Below, one piece after another: positions 43,290 to 54,673 of a stretch of 64,000 bases of DNA (position 1 is the stretch's first letter; each line of letters starts with the position of its first letter). Position numbers and translations under genes: made by a program. The notes under the pieces are model-generated. The model had not been told where the DNA came from and ran no database searches. It saw only the letters and a list, made by a program, of their open reading frames with translations. The stretch comes from Erinaceus europaeus (taxonomy: Eukaryota; Chordata; Mammalia; Eulipotyphla; Erinaceidae), in assembly GCF_950295315.1 (NCBI RefSeq), contig NC_080172.1:110708353-110772352 (forward strand). Direction: 5' to 3'.

Positions 43290-45140
43290 AACTAACCCCT
43301 AAGTGAGCTAAGTCAGAAAGATAAAGATGAGTATGCGATGATCCCACTCATCAACAGAAGTTGACTAAGAAGATCTGAGGGGGAAACTAAGAGCAGGACC
43401 TGATCAAATTGTAAGTAGGGCACCAAAGTAAAAACCCTGTGGTGAGGGGTAGACATGCAGCTTCCTGGGCCAGTGGGGGGTGGGAGTCGGTGGGAGGGAT
43501 GGGTCACAGTCTTTTGGTGGTGGGAATGTGTCGTTTTCGTCGGGCTGGCTTCACAGGCGGGTAACAGATGACCAGGGACTCATGGCTGGACGCAGTATCT
43601 CTTTATTCATGCTGGACACAGCACAATCTAAGCCGAGCTAAGCTAAAACTAAACTTAACTAAATACTTGCTAAAATGAACAATGCTGTCCTTTTATACTT
43701 TCTAAGTAGGATGTGAACAGGATGTGACATAGAGAGGGTGGAGAGAAAAGTGACTGGTGAAAATCAGGGTGTGACAAGGAGAGGGGGCAGAGCAAAAAGA
43801 TATCATGAACCAGTGGGGAATAAACCAATGCCATGCAGTGGTTATGTAAATAGAATACAGTGGTTATGTAAATAGAATGCAGTGTTAAGCAGGGGGGATT
43901 AAACCAAATGAAACAGAAGGGGTTTTTAAAAGTATACCAACAGGAATGGTGTTTATGTACACTCCTAGCAAAATGTAGATATATAAATCACTAGTTAATT
44001 AATATGAGAGGGGGAAAATCAATTGTATGTCTCAAAGTTTTACAAAACACAAACTGAATTTTTTTAATAAATAGGTTGTGTATTTGATATGCAGACTCTC
44101 TCAAAAGCCTAGACCAAGTAGATCAGAAGCATCCAATAGCACAGCTGTATACAAGATACTGGGTACTGTACAGCAAACCATAACAAAAGGACTTTACAAG
44201 GTTAACCCAATTACCAAATAATGTGATGATAACATTAACTATCGATTGTCTTGAACCCTAAGACAGTAGGAACCTCACATCTCCACTATAGAGCCCCTAC
44301 TTCCCCCAGTCCTGGAACCCTTGGATAGGGCCCACTTTCCCATATGCCTCTCCCAATCCATATCAAATAATATTGCATCTGCCGATCACAACCTAACCAA
44401 AGCAACGATTGCCATCTCAACATGCTTCGCTTCAGACTGTGTCCAGAGACTTCACGTGTGGAATGACAATGCTTCAGCTTCATTACTCGGGTGAGACCTT
44501 TCCTTTCATAGTACACTCTAATTTAATCTCAGATGGTTCACTTTCTAACAAAGTCCCAAAACCTAGATATACACCAGTTTCTGTGAGAGAGAGCATATGT
44601 TCACACGTATCCATAAACTACTGCAAAATATATACCTGAAGGCAGAAGTACACTAGAGTTTGCAGTGAGTACCTCCCTAACGCTTCCTTTCCACTATGCC
44701 AAGCTTTGGGTCCATGATTGCTCATCAATTTGTTTGGCTTTGTATGTTAACTCTCTTTTCAGTCACCATGTTCCAGATGCCATCAGGATGCTTGCCAGGC
44801 TTCCCTGGATTGAAGACCCCACCAATGTGTCCTGGAGCTCAGCTTCCCCAGAGACCCACCCTACTAGGGAAAGAGAGAGGCAGACTGGGAGTATGGACCA
44901 ACCAGTCAACGCCCATGTTCAGTGGGGAAGCAATTACAGAAGCCAGACCTTCTACCTTCTACAACCCACAATGACCCTGGGTCTCCCAAGGGTCACTGAG
45001 GGATAGAGAATGGGAAAGGGGAGAGGGTGGGATATGGAGATTGGGTGGTGGGAATTGTGTGGAGTTGTACTCCTCCTACCCTATGGTTTTGTTAATTAAT
45101 CCTTTCTTAAATAAAAATAAAAAATAAAAAATAAATAAAA
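43290..45140 (+). mobile_element. 5'-truncated L1 (3'UTR only), carrying a solo LTR
   Basis: Very similar to 22070-23490: 'gatgagtatgcgatgatccc', 'aacctaaccaaagcaacgat', 'gagacctttcctttcata', ending in (AAAAATA)n. Confidence 0.88.
43529..43942 (-). mobile_element. Solo LTR, class II, minus strand
   Basis: TG to CA, with a perfect 6-bp duplication ggaatg on both sides (43523-43528 and 43943-43948). The equivalent site in the other L1 3'UTR (near 22297) has ggaatg once. On its own strand it has TATAAAAGG, AATAAAGAG and the 'ccctggtcatctg' U5 block. Confidence 0.93.
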
Positions 45141-45414
45141 AGATAAAAAGAGAATGGTCTAGCACTTGCAGTTGTAGAATAGAACCTGTAAAACCTTCAC
45201 ACGTGAGAGTTATAGAGAAAAAGGGAGCATGAGGGTACTACAGGGTATCACTGTCTACTGCAATGCTAATGAACCTGAACAGTTTCTACCAACAAAATAT
45301 TCTCTCTGAAAAAGCCACATCCCCCAAAAAACTAATACAGACTCCAGAGCATGCACCACTCTTCTATTTAATTTTGTTACTATGTACAATTGAAACAAAG
45401 AAAAAGGGTGGGTG

Positions 45415-45540
45415 TAGATACCATAATGGCTATGCAAAGAGACTACATAGCCTCAGGCTTCAAAATCTCAGGTTCAATCCCCACAGCCCTTGCACCACCA
45501 TAAACAGGAGGTTAGCAATATCTGATAAGAAAAAGATGAT
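45415..45540 (+). repeat. SINE, plus strand
   Basis: 'gtgtagataccataatggct', 'tcaggttcaatccccac' and an A-rich tail. Confidence 0.85.
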
Positions 45541-45649
45541 ACAAGAAAGGAATTCCTGACTTACTAACTTCCAACCCCACAGCTCCTCAGACTATTGACC
45601 TCACATTGTATCGTAATAACTTATTTAATTATTTTAAAAATTATTTATT

Positions 45650-45905
45650 AGGGAGTCAGGCTGTAGCGCAGCGGGTTAAGCGCAGGTGGCGCAAAGCACA
45701 AGGACCAACATAAGGATCCCGGTTCGAACCCTGGCTCCCCACCTGCAGGGGAGTCGCTTCACAGGCGGTAAAGCAGGTCTATCTTTCTCTCTTCCTCTCT
45801 GTCTTCCCCTCCTCTCTACATTTCTTTCTGTCCTATCCAACAATGACGACAACAACAATAAAAAAATAAGGGCAACAAAAGGGAATAAATAAATAAAATA
45901 AATAT
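45650..45905 (+). repeat. Well-preserved SINE, plus strand
   Basis: Box A text 'tagcgcagcgggttaagcg' and box B 'ggttcgaaccc' are intact, so the tRNA origin is clear. 'ccccacctgcaggggagtcg' and the (CAA)/(AATA) tail follow. Best example of the family in this window. Confidence 0.93.
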
Positions 45906-46914
45906 TTAAAAATTTATTTATTAGTGATATATAAAATTACAAAATAACAGAGGTATCATACCATACCAGTCTCACTATAAGATTTCTGTCACCCTCACAT
46001 CTAGTAACAGAAACTGCAATAAATATGCCAAGGTCACAGGCATGGTTTGACTATATATCTAGATTTAACAATCTTCTGTGTATCTATCTATGTCCCGAAA
46101 TCAATTAATCTATCTCTCATCATTTATTTACCTACTCTTACTCACTTGTAATGCCCTTTTTATGCTTCCCTTCCAAGTCACACTTATGCCTTTTACTGGT
46201 TCGGAGTGTCCTTCCCTTTCCTTCTTCCCTCTCAGATTAGTGAAGCAGTCTTCCTCACCTGTCTTTTTCCTCAGGTGTTTTCCTTATTCTCTTCCATTTT
46301 AGGGATGGTATAAATTCAGAGTCCTGATGATGATTGTTTCCAGGCACAGTGGAGTTGAGGTTCAGAGCCCCTCTCTGGCAGCAGTGGAGAAAATTCTTTC
46401 TGGAGTATAGAATGAAGGAGTTCTGGATTCTATCATTGCTTCTCTGCTGGCCATAGACTTTAGAAGATCGCTACATAGCTCCAGTCTGTCTCTTTCTCAG
46501 TCCACACGTCTCTGTCAGTGACCTTGCTGTGTGAAAGCACATATGACCAGGTATGATTTCCATAAAACTTAATGACAGTTAGACATGGAGAGACATCTTA
46601 TTTGGTGTCATTAGTGATAACACTATTGCTTTGAGAAGCAGGAGATTGGGGTTTTAAAATAATACTAATAAGATCATTATTATTGCAAGTACTCCTAGCA
46701 ACATTCTGCAGTACCAGTAATCATTATATTTTGAGCCTAGAGTCCAACATGAATACTTCAGTTTCTGTGTCCTTGGGGTTCCATGGGAGCATATTGAACT
46801 GTCCCCAGTGTCATACCCAGCACTGAATGGCTTGTATGGCTATCAATCTCTTGATATCAATCACCTCTGGAGTCAGTCACAATTTGTCTCCAGCCTATAG
46901 GAGGTATGATAGCT

Positions 46915-47190
46915 GGGGATCCAGGAGGTAGTGCAGCGGGTTAAGCGCAGGTGGCTTAAAGCGCAAGGACTGGCTTAAGGATCCAGGTTCGAGCTCCTGG
47001 CTCCCCACCTGCAGTAGAGTTGCTTCACCTGCAGTGAAGCAGGTCTGCAGGTGTCTATCATTCTTTCCCCCTCTCTGTCTTCTCCTCCTCTCTCCATTTC
47101 TCTCTGTTCTATCTAACAATGACAATATCAACAACAAGAATAAAAACTATAACAATAAAAACAAGGGCAAGACAAGAGAATAAATAAATA
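46915..47190 (+). repeat. SINE, plus strand
   Basis: 'gtagtgcagcgggttaagcg', 'ggttcgagctcctgg' and an AAT-rich tail. Copied at 49825-50115. Confidence 0.9.
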
Positions 47191-47230
47191 TTTTAAAAAA
47201 AGAAAGAATCTGCTGTTCCAGGCAGACTTT

Positions 47231-47306
47231 AAAAAAGAAGAAGGAGGAGGAGGAGAAGGAGGAGAAGGAGGAGAAGGAGGAAGAAGAGGAAGAAGAGGAA
47301 GAAGAG

Positions 47307-47338
<32 letters not shown>

Positions 47339-47395
47339 AGAAGAAGAAGAAGAAGAAGAAGAAGAAGAAGAAGAAGAAGAAGAAGAAGAAGAAGG
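47231..47395. repeat. Pure purine run (GAA/GGA)n, 165 nt
   Basis: Only A and G on the plus strand. GGA-rich at the left, GAA-rich at the right. The sister copy at 50151-50198 is only 48 nt. Confidence 0.97.
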
Positions 47396-48129
47396 TGTGA
47401 TAGCTAGCCATTTCAGCTGGGGAGGGTCTTAATCAGTATTAAGCTGAGAGCATTTTGGGATCTGAGGAAATATCTTGTTTGCTCAAGTGAACTGTTTCCT
47501 GCAAGGATTAAGAAGTTTAGGGCATAGCCTACAAAGGATATAAAAGTGTAGGTCCCTAAACAGGGAAAGGGAATATTCTAGCTCCTCAGTCTGTCTGTGG
47601 GCTCTCCAGAGACCTGAGTTCTGAGCACAGGGCAACTTTATCACAGCTGGTAAGTTATCCTCCTGTGCTAAGGATCCATCATGTTACCTGTGGTCATTCA
47701 AATACGGTAAAATTCACAAAAGATGAGGAGGGAAGTTTTACTTTGACCTTTTCAGGCTCTCTTTCTTTTTTTTTTTTTGTTTTATAAAAAAGTTTCTCAT
47801 TATCATTATGACAGAGACCGGATAACTGCCAGCCTACCATGAGATGCTCCCTGGATCAAAGTGTTCTTATTTCTTTATTTTCAATAGAACAAATTTCAAA
47901 CTTGGTCATTGTGTCTCCATAAATTGTATCTTCACCCAAAATGTGATATTTTGTGTACTTGTTTATTCATTTTTCAACATTTTTAAAAGCACATCTTTAA
48001 ATGACAATGACTACTTGTAATGTGATTCTCTGACATTTAAATTGTGTATTGATTTTTTTAAAGGTAAGTGATTTACAGTATGTTTGTTGAATATAGGTAC
48101 ACAATTTCTCATTTCATCAAGAGAGATAT

Positions 48130-48265
48130 TTGGGGTGGGCAGGTAGATAGCATAATGGTTATGCAAAGGAACCCATGCCTGAGACTCCAAAACTCTAGGT
48201 TTAATCCCTGGCACCACCATAGACCAGAGTTTAGCAGTTCTTTGGTTATAAAAAAAAAAAAAAGG
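48130..48265 (+). repeat. SINE, plus strand
   Basis: 'ggtagatagcataatggtta', 'taggtttaatccctggc' and an A13-type tail. Copied at 50936-51085. Confidence 0.88.
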
Positions 48266-48817
48266 AGAGATGTGTGTAAAGCACTCTCACTCCCACAAAC
48301 AGGCCTATCTATCATCAAGGTCCAGGACTGAGAACCCAGGAGTCAGCCCATGCCTCTCCCAGTCTTCCTGCCCCTGAGCCCCTTCTTGGGTGCAATACAC
48401 AAAACCAGTCCTAGTTTTACCTCATGTTTCCCTATTCCATTTTTTTTTTTTGTTTCTTTGGTTATTGTTAGTTAATTTGTGTGTTTTATCATCAGGGCTC
48501 TTGCTGTGCCTCAATTCCTGCACAGGAATCCTCTGCCCTAGGGTGTTATTTCTCTACTTATTCATTTGTTTCTTTGTTTATTGTCTCATAGTTCACAAAC
48601 TAGAGGGGGTGCGGGAACAGAGACAGAGAAAGTGACACTCTCATGAAGCTTCCCATATGCAGGAGGGGACCTGGGTCTTCAACCCTGGCCTTAGGGCACA
48701 ATAAGGTATTAACCTTATTGGGTCCTTTCCTTTGTGTTCTAATTTCTTAAATTTGTGAGTGAGTCATCCCATACCCACCCTGAGTTTTCTTTTGTTAGTG
48801 ATTTAATAGTGATTTAC

Positions 48818-48975
48818 ATGGTCCAGGAGGTGGCACAGTGGTTAAGGAACTAGACTCTCAAGCATGAGGTCTTGAGTTCAATCCCTGGTAGCACATGCAC
48901 CAGAATGATGTCTGGCTCTTTCTCTCCTCCTATCTTTCTCATTAATAAAATAAATAAAATATTTTTAAAAATAGT
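48818..48975 (+). repeat. SINE, plus strand
   Basis: 'ggaggtggcacagtggttaa', 'gagttcaatccctggtagc' and an AATAAA-rich tail. Copied at 51810-51965. Confidence 0.9.
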
Positions 48976-49639
48976 GATCTACAAGATTGTGGGATAAAAC
49001 TGTACATTTCCATACAACTCCCAAGACCAGAATTTATTTACCTACTCTTACTTGTAATGCCCTTTTTACACTTCCCTTCCAAGTCACACTTATGCCTTTT
49101 ACTGGTTTGGAGTGTCCTTCTCTTTCCTTCTTTCCTCTCAGATTAGTGAAGCAGTCTTCCTCACCTGTCTTTTTCCTCAGGTGTTTTCCTTATTCTCTTC
49201 CATTTTAGGGATGGTATAAATTCAGAGTCCTGATGATGATTGTTTCCAGGCACAGTGGAGTTGAGTTTCAGAGGCCCTCTCTGGCAGCAGTGGAGAAAAT
49301 TCTTTCTGGAGTGTAGAATGAAGGAGTTCTGGATTCTATCATTGCTTCTCTGCTGGCCATAGACTTTAGAAGATCGCTACATAGCTCCAGTCTGTCTCTT
49401 TCTCAGTCCACACGTCTCTGTCAGTGACCTTGCTGTGTGAAAGCACATATGACCAGGTATGATTTCCATAAAACTTAATGACAGTTAGACATGGAGAGAC
49501 ATCTTATTTGGTGTCATTAGTTATAACACTATTGCTTTGAGAAGCAGGAGATTGGGGTTTTAAAATAATACTAATAAGATCATTATTATTGCAAGTACTC
49601 CTAGCAACATTCTGCAGTACCAGTAATCATTATATTTTG

Positions 49640-50458
49640 AGCCTAGAGTCCAACATGAATACTTCAGTTTCTGTGTCCTTGGGGTTCCATGGGAGCATAT
49701 TGAACTGTCCCCAATGTCACACCCAGCACTGAATGCTTGTATGGCTTCAACTCTTATCAATCTCTTGATATCAATCACCTCTGGAGTCAGTCACAATTTG
49801 TCTCCAGCCTATAGGAGGTATGATAGCTGGGGATCCAGGAGGTAGTGCAGCGGGTTAAGCGCAGGTGGCTTAAAGCGCAAGGACTGGCTTAAGGATCCAG
49901 GTTCGAGCTCCTGGCTCCCCACCTGCAGTAGAGTTGCTTCACCTGCAGTGAAGCAGGTCTGCAGGTGTCTATCATTCTTTCCCCCTCTCTGTCTTCTCCT
50001 CCTCTCTCCATTTCTCTCTGTTCTATCTAACAATGACAACATCAACAATAATAATAACTATAACAATAAAAACAAGGGCAACAAAAGAGAATAAATAAAT
50101 AAATATTTAAAAAAAGAATCTGCTGCTCCAGGCAAATTAAAAAAAGATTTAAAAAGAAGGAGGAGGAGGAGGAGGAGGAGAGGAGGAGGAGGAGGAAGTG
50201 TGATAGCTAACCATTTCAGGTGGGAAGGGTGTTAATCAGTATTAAGCTGAGAGCATTTTGGGATCTGAGGAAATATCTTGTTTGCTCAAGTGAACTGTTT
50301 CCTGCAAGGATTAAGAAGTTTAGGGCATAGCCTACAAAGGATATAAAAGTGTAGGTCCCTAAACAGGGAAAGGGAATATTCTAGCTCCTCAGTATGTCTG
50401 TGGGCTCACCAGAGACCTGAGTTCTGAGCACAGGGCAACTTTATCACAGCTGGTAAGT
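49640..50458 (+). promoter_or_regulatory. Candidate promoter and first exon, proximal copy, of unit C
   Basis: TATAAAA at 50342-50348, leader ending at 50452, donor GTAAGT at 50453-50458. 3.3 kb before coding exon 1. Confidence 0.52.
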
Positions 50459-51391
50459 TATCCTCCTGTGCTAAGGATGCATCATGTTACCTGTGGTCAT
50501 TCAAATACGGTAAAATTCACAAAGGATGAGGAGGGAAGTTTTACTTTGACCTTTTCAGGCTCTCTTTCTTTTTTTTTTTTGTTTTATAAAAAAGTTTCTC
50601 ATTATCATTATGACAGAGACCGGATAACTGCCAGCCTACCGTGAGATGCTCCCTGGATCAAAGTGTTCTTATTTCTTTATTTTCAGCAGAACAAATTTCA
50701 GACTTGGTCATTGTGTCTCCATAAATTGTATCTTCACCCAAAATGTGATATTTTGTGTACTTGTTTATTCATTTTTCAACATTTTTAAAAGCACATCTTT
50801 AAATGACAATGACTTCTTGGAATGTGATTCTTTGACATTTAAATTGTGTATTTATTGCTTTTTTTAAGGTAAATGATTTACAGTATGTTTGTTGAATATA
50901 GGTACACAATTTCTCATTTCATCAAGAGAGATATGTGGGGTGGGCAGGTAGATAGCATAATGGTTATGCAAAGGGACCCATGCCTGAGACTCCAAAACTC
51001 TAGGTTTAATCCCTGGCACCACCATAGACCAGAGTTTAGCAGTTCTTTGGTTATAAATAAATAAATAAATAAATAAATAAAAAAAGGAGAGATGTGTGTA
51101 AAGCACTCTCACTCCCACAAACAGGCCTATCTATCATCAAGGTCCAGGACTGAGAACCCAGGAGTCAGCCTATGCCTCTCCCAGTCTTCCTGCCCCTGAG
51201 CCCCTTCTTGGGTGCAATACACAAAACCAGTCCTAGTTTTACCTCATGTTTCCCTATTCCATTTTTTTTTGTTTCTTTGGTTATTGTTAGTTAATTTGTG
51301 TGTTTTATCATCAGGGCTCTTGCTGTGCCTCAATTCCTGCACAGGAATCCACTGCTCTAGGCTGTTATTTCTCTACTTATTCATTTGTTTC

Positions 51392-51552
51392 TTTTTTTTT
51401 TTTAATTTTTAAAAGATTTTATTTATTTATGAGAAAGATAGGAGGAGAGAGAAAGAACCTGACATCACTCTGGCACATGTGCTGCTGCGATCGAACTCAG
51501 GACCTCATGCTTGAGAGTCCAAAGCTTAACCACTGCGCCACCTCCCGGACCA
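51392..51552 (-). repeat. SINE unique to duplication copy 2, minus strand
   Basis: Inserted with a duplicated 'tcatttgtttctt' on both sides. Copy 1 near 48570 has the site once. T-run at the left is the tail complement. Confidence 0.93.
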
Positions 51553-52029
51553 CTCATTTGTTTCTTTGTTTATTGTCTCATAGTTCACAAACTAGAGGGG
51601 GTGCGGGAACAGAGACAGAGAAAGTGACACTCTCATGAAGCTTCCCATATGCAGGAGGGGACCTGGGTCTTCAACCCTGGCCTTAGGGCACAATAAGGTA
51701 TTAACCTTATTGGGTCCTTTCCTTTGTGTTCTAATTTCTTAAATTTGTGAGTGAGTCATCCCATACCTACCGTGAGTTTTATTTTGTTAGTGATATAATA
51801 GTGATTTACATGGTCCAGGAGGTGGCACAGTGGTTAAGGAACTAGACTCTCAAGCATGAGGTCTTGAGTTCAATCCCTGGTAGCATATGTACCAGAATGA
51901 TGTCTGGCTCTTTCTCTCCTCCTATCTTTCTCATTAATAAAATAAATAAAATGTTTTTAAAAATAGTGATCTACAAGATTGTGGGATAAAACTGTACATT
52001 TCCATACAATTCCCAACACCAGAATTCCA

Positions 52030-53068
52030 TATCCAATATTCTATATGGAAGGTTTCTAATTCTTTATCCAGGAGGGGTGGGGTTTCCAAGTGGATTGATG
52101 AGGTTAACTTTCCAGGGAAGTTAAGTTGGCATCATAGTAGCATCTGCAAAATAGTGGCTGAAACAGCATTAAGGTATAAATGAGAACAAACTATTTAATA
52201 ATCAGGAACCGAGAGGTAAGACTATAGCAAGAGAGATTTGTGGGCTCCTTTTTGGAAAAAAATAGGAAGTCTATTTAAGGCATCTTCCAAAGGGTACATT
52301 CATTTGCTAATTTTTGCCTGAGCATGACAGCTATCACGCAAGTGGGCTAAACATATTGTCTGTGGAGATTGTGTCAGAGTTGGAATAGGACAAGCAAGCA
52401 AGATCAGGGCAGAGAGTAGCTCCCAAATATGAGAAACGTAAATAAATACCATTAACTTTAAACCCTGTCAGTCAGACCTAGAGCCTATGTCTATTCATAT
52501 TTAGCACGGAAGCCTCTGTAACCTCTGCATCCCTGTCAGTCTGAGGATGCTGTCCCTGCTTGTAGCTAGAAACATTCTTGACTACCATCATTTCAGGACC
52601 AGTCTTCCTTGAGTGGCAGAGTATGTTGACCCAGCCTCCCTTTGGAGAGTGAGGCAGTTCCCACCATTGTTGTTCTACATTGAGGGAAATGTCCTCAAGA
52701 GGCCCACACAAGGGTTTATAGTGTTGTTTCTGGTGGAGATGAGCAGGGATGGTGGAGAGAACGATCTGTTAGAGGTCTAGCCTCATCATTTCTGTGGGAA
52801 TCCCAGGACTCTCTGACTAGGGCCCCAGATGGTTATAGTCACATTACTTAGAACTCATGGTTGTGTTAGTAGAGCTGTTGTTTTTGTTGTTGCAAGAATT
52901 AAACTGAGGACCTCACACATGCAAGGCTTACTATCTTTGGGCTACATTCACTGTTCATAACTTCATTATCAGTAAGAACTTTAAAATAGGTGATAGAATA
53001 TCTTTAAGTAGGAAATATTTCTTCATAATGTGATCTCTTATTGGCTAATAAATCTGGCCCCAGACATT
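52030..53068. other. Duplicated spacer without recognised gene
   Basis: Matches parts of 30600-34500 outside the provirus. The provirus empty site 'gagagtagctccc' is at about 52393-52405. No exon seen. Confidence 0.55.
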
Positions 53069-53069
53069 T

Positions 53070-53360
53070 CTTTTTTTTAATTTTCAAAAATACTTATTTA
53101 TCCCTTTTGTGGTTCTTGTTGTTTTATTGTTGTAGCTATTCTTGTTGTTGATGTCATTGTTGTTGCATAGGACAGAGAGAAATGGAGAGAGGAGGGGAAG
53201 ACAGAGAGGGAGAGAGAAAGACATCTGTAGACCTGCTTCACACTTGTGAAATGACTCCCCTGCCGGTGGGGAACTGGGAGCTCAAACCTCTATCCTTATG
53301 CTGGTCCTTGCATTTTGCACCACCTATGCTTAACCCACTGTGCTGCCACCCAGCTCCCCC
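53070..53360 (-). repeat. SINE, minus strand
   Basis: TTG-rich tail complement (53100-53165), then 'ccctgccggtggggaactgg' and the head near 53350. Absent from the matching unit B stretch (about 29320). Confidence 0.88.
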
Positions 53361-53734
53361 AGAGGTTTCTAATGTATGTAAAGGGATGCTCCATAGAGTT
53401 GTATCACCCATTGCTTCTTGATTTGAACTCCTAGCTTTATATCAGTGTTGTAATTGCATGGCTGTTATAGTCTCACATCAAAATATCTTAAATAGAATGA
53501 AACCTTGTAGGTTGGTGACTCTTTGGTTCCTTCAATCCATCTCTGACCATGTACTCTAGTAACTAACTGGAGACTCTGCCACCATTTGTCACTTTCCTGC
53601 CATAGCTGTGACTTGGGTGCTGAGATGGTTCCTTGAAGAGCAGTATGCTGGACTCTGACCATCTCACGCTGCCTTGAGAATGACATCCTCTTCTTTGATT
53701 ATTCCCACAAGTCTTCTGCCTGAGGAGATTCAAG

Positions 53735-54027
53735 ATGAGCTATGACAAGCCACCCAGTCTCCTACAACTGGCCATTAGGAGCCTGCTGAGGGATGAGGAG
53801 TTGGCCATCTCTTCCCTGAAAGACCTGCCTACAAGTCTTTTCCCATGTCTGCTTCTGGAAGCACACAGTCAGAAATGCTGGGAGACCCTGAAGGCTCTAG
53901 TGCAGACCTGGCCCTTTGAAAGTCTCCCTCTGGGGGCTCTAATTAAAGACAAATTTCCTTCTAATCCATGTTTCAAAGCTGTGATGGATGGACTTGATAT
54001 CCTGCTCAAGCAGAAAGTTTCCTCCAG
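53735..54027 (+). CDS. Unit C exon 1
   Basis: ATG at 53735 in 'ttcaagatgagc'. Upstream acceptor CACAAG at about 53706-53711, so the exon has a short 5'UTR. Donor GTAAGG at 54028. The last two bases AG complete an Arg codon with the first base of exon 2. Confidence 0.9.
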
Positions 54028-54631
54028 GTAAGGAGGATCCATAGTCTAGGAGGGTCTGTGCTTCCTGGAAGACAGCCAGGTCAGGGAGAGTGGAGGCCCA
54101 TGGGGAGGCCTCATTATCCATTGGAAAACTCTCTTTAACAGTTGATTTCTGTGTTGGGGGTGGGGCAGGAAAGGTAGCATAATATTTATGCAAAGAGACT
54201 CTCATGCCTGAGGCTTCAAAGTCTCATGTTCAATCCTCTGAACCACAAGACTGAACTCAATAGTGCTTTGATAAAAAGAGAAAAAAAATGCTAGTTTCTG
54301 TCCAGATGCATAGCTCAAGTGTTGAGCATGCATGATACCAGGAACAGCAGCCCAAGTTCTAGACCCTAAGCACCAACATGGAGGAAACTTCAGAAGCAGC
54401 GGAGAGCTGGTTGGCCTTTCTCTATATCCATATTTATTTATTTATTCTGGCATATATTTGTAGAGGACTTAAACTTTATACTTCTGGAATCAGTCTTTTT
54501 TTTTTAATCACCACTACAGTATTACATTTTGCCTCCTTGTGAAAATCTCTATCTGAATATAATCTCTATCAACAAAAGCTCCGCCCGCTTAGAAAGTCCT
54601 GAAGTCACTATGTCCCAGCTACAAAAATAGT

Positions 54632-54673
<42 letters not shown>

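Larger units (their letters stand above)
46720..47655 (+). promoter_or_regulatory. Candidate promoter and first exon, distal copy, of unit C
   Basis: TATAAAA at 47539-47545, leader ending at 47649, donor GTAAGT at 47650-47655. Aligns with 27420-27915. Split by a SINE (46915-47190) and the purine repeat. Confidence 0.5.
46124..49032 (+). repeat. Tandem duplication, copy 1
   Basis: 2.9 kb repeated almost base for base at 49034-52025. Contains a promoter/first-exon module, SINEs at 46915-47190, 48130-48265 and 48818-48975, and a 165-nt purine run. Confidence 0.93.
49034..52025 (+). repeat. Tandem duplication, copy 2
   Basis: Matches copy 1 in order and nearly base for base. Differences seen: the purine run is shorter, a (TAAA)n lies at 51056-51081, and a SINE has been gained at 51392-51552. 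Confidence 0.93.

Noticed and set aside
47229..47411. Poly-Phe open frame on the minus strand
   Set aside because: Product of the purine repeat, not a gene.
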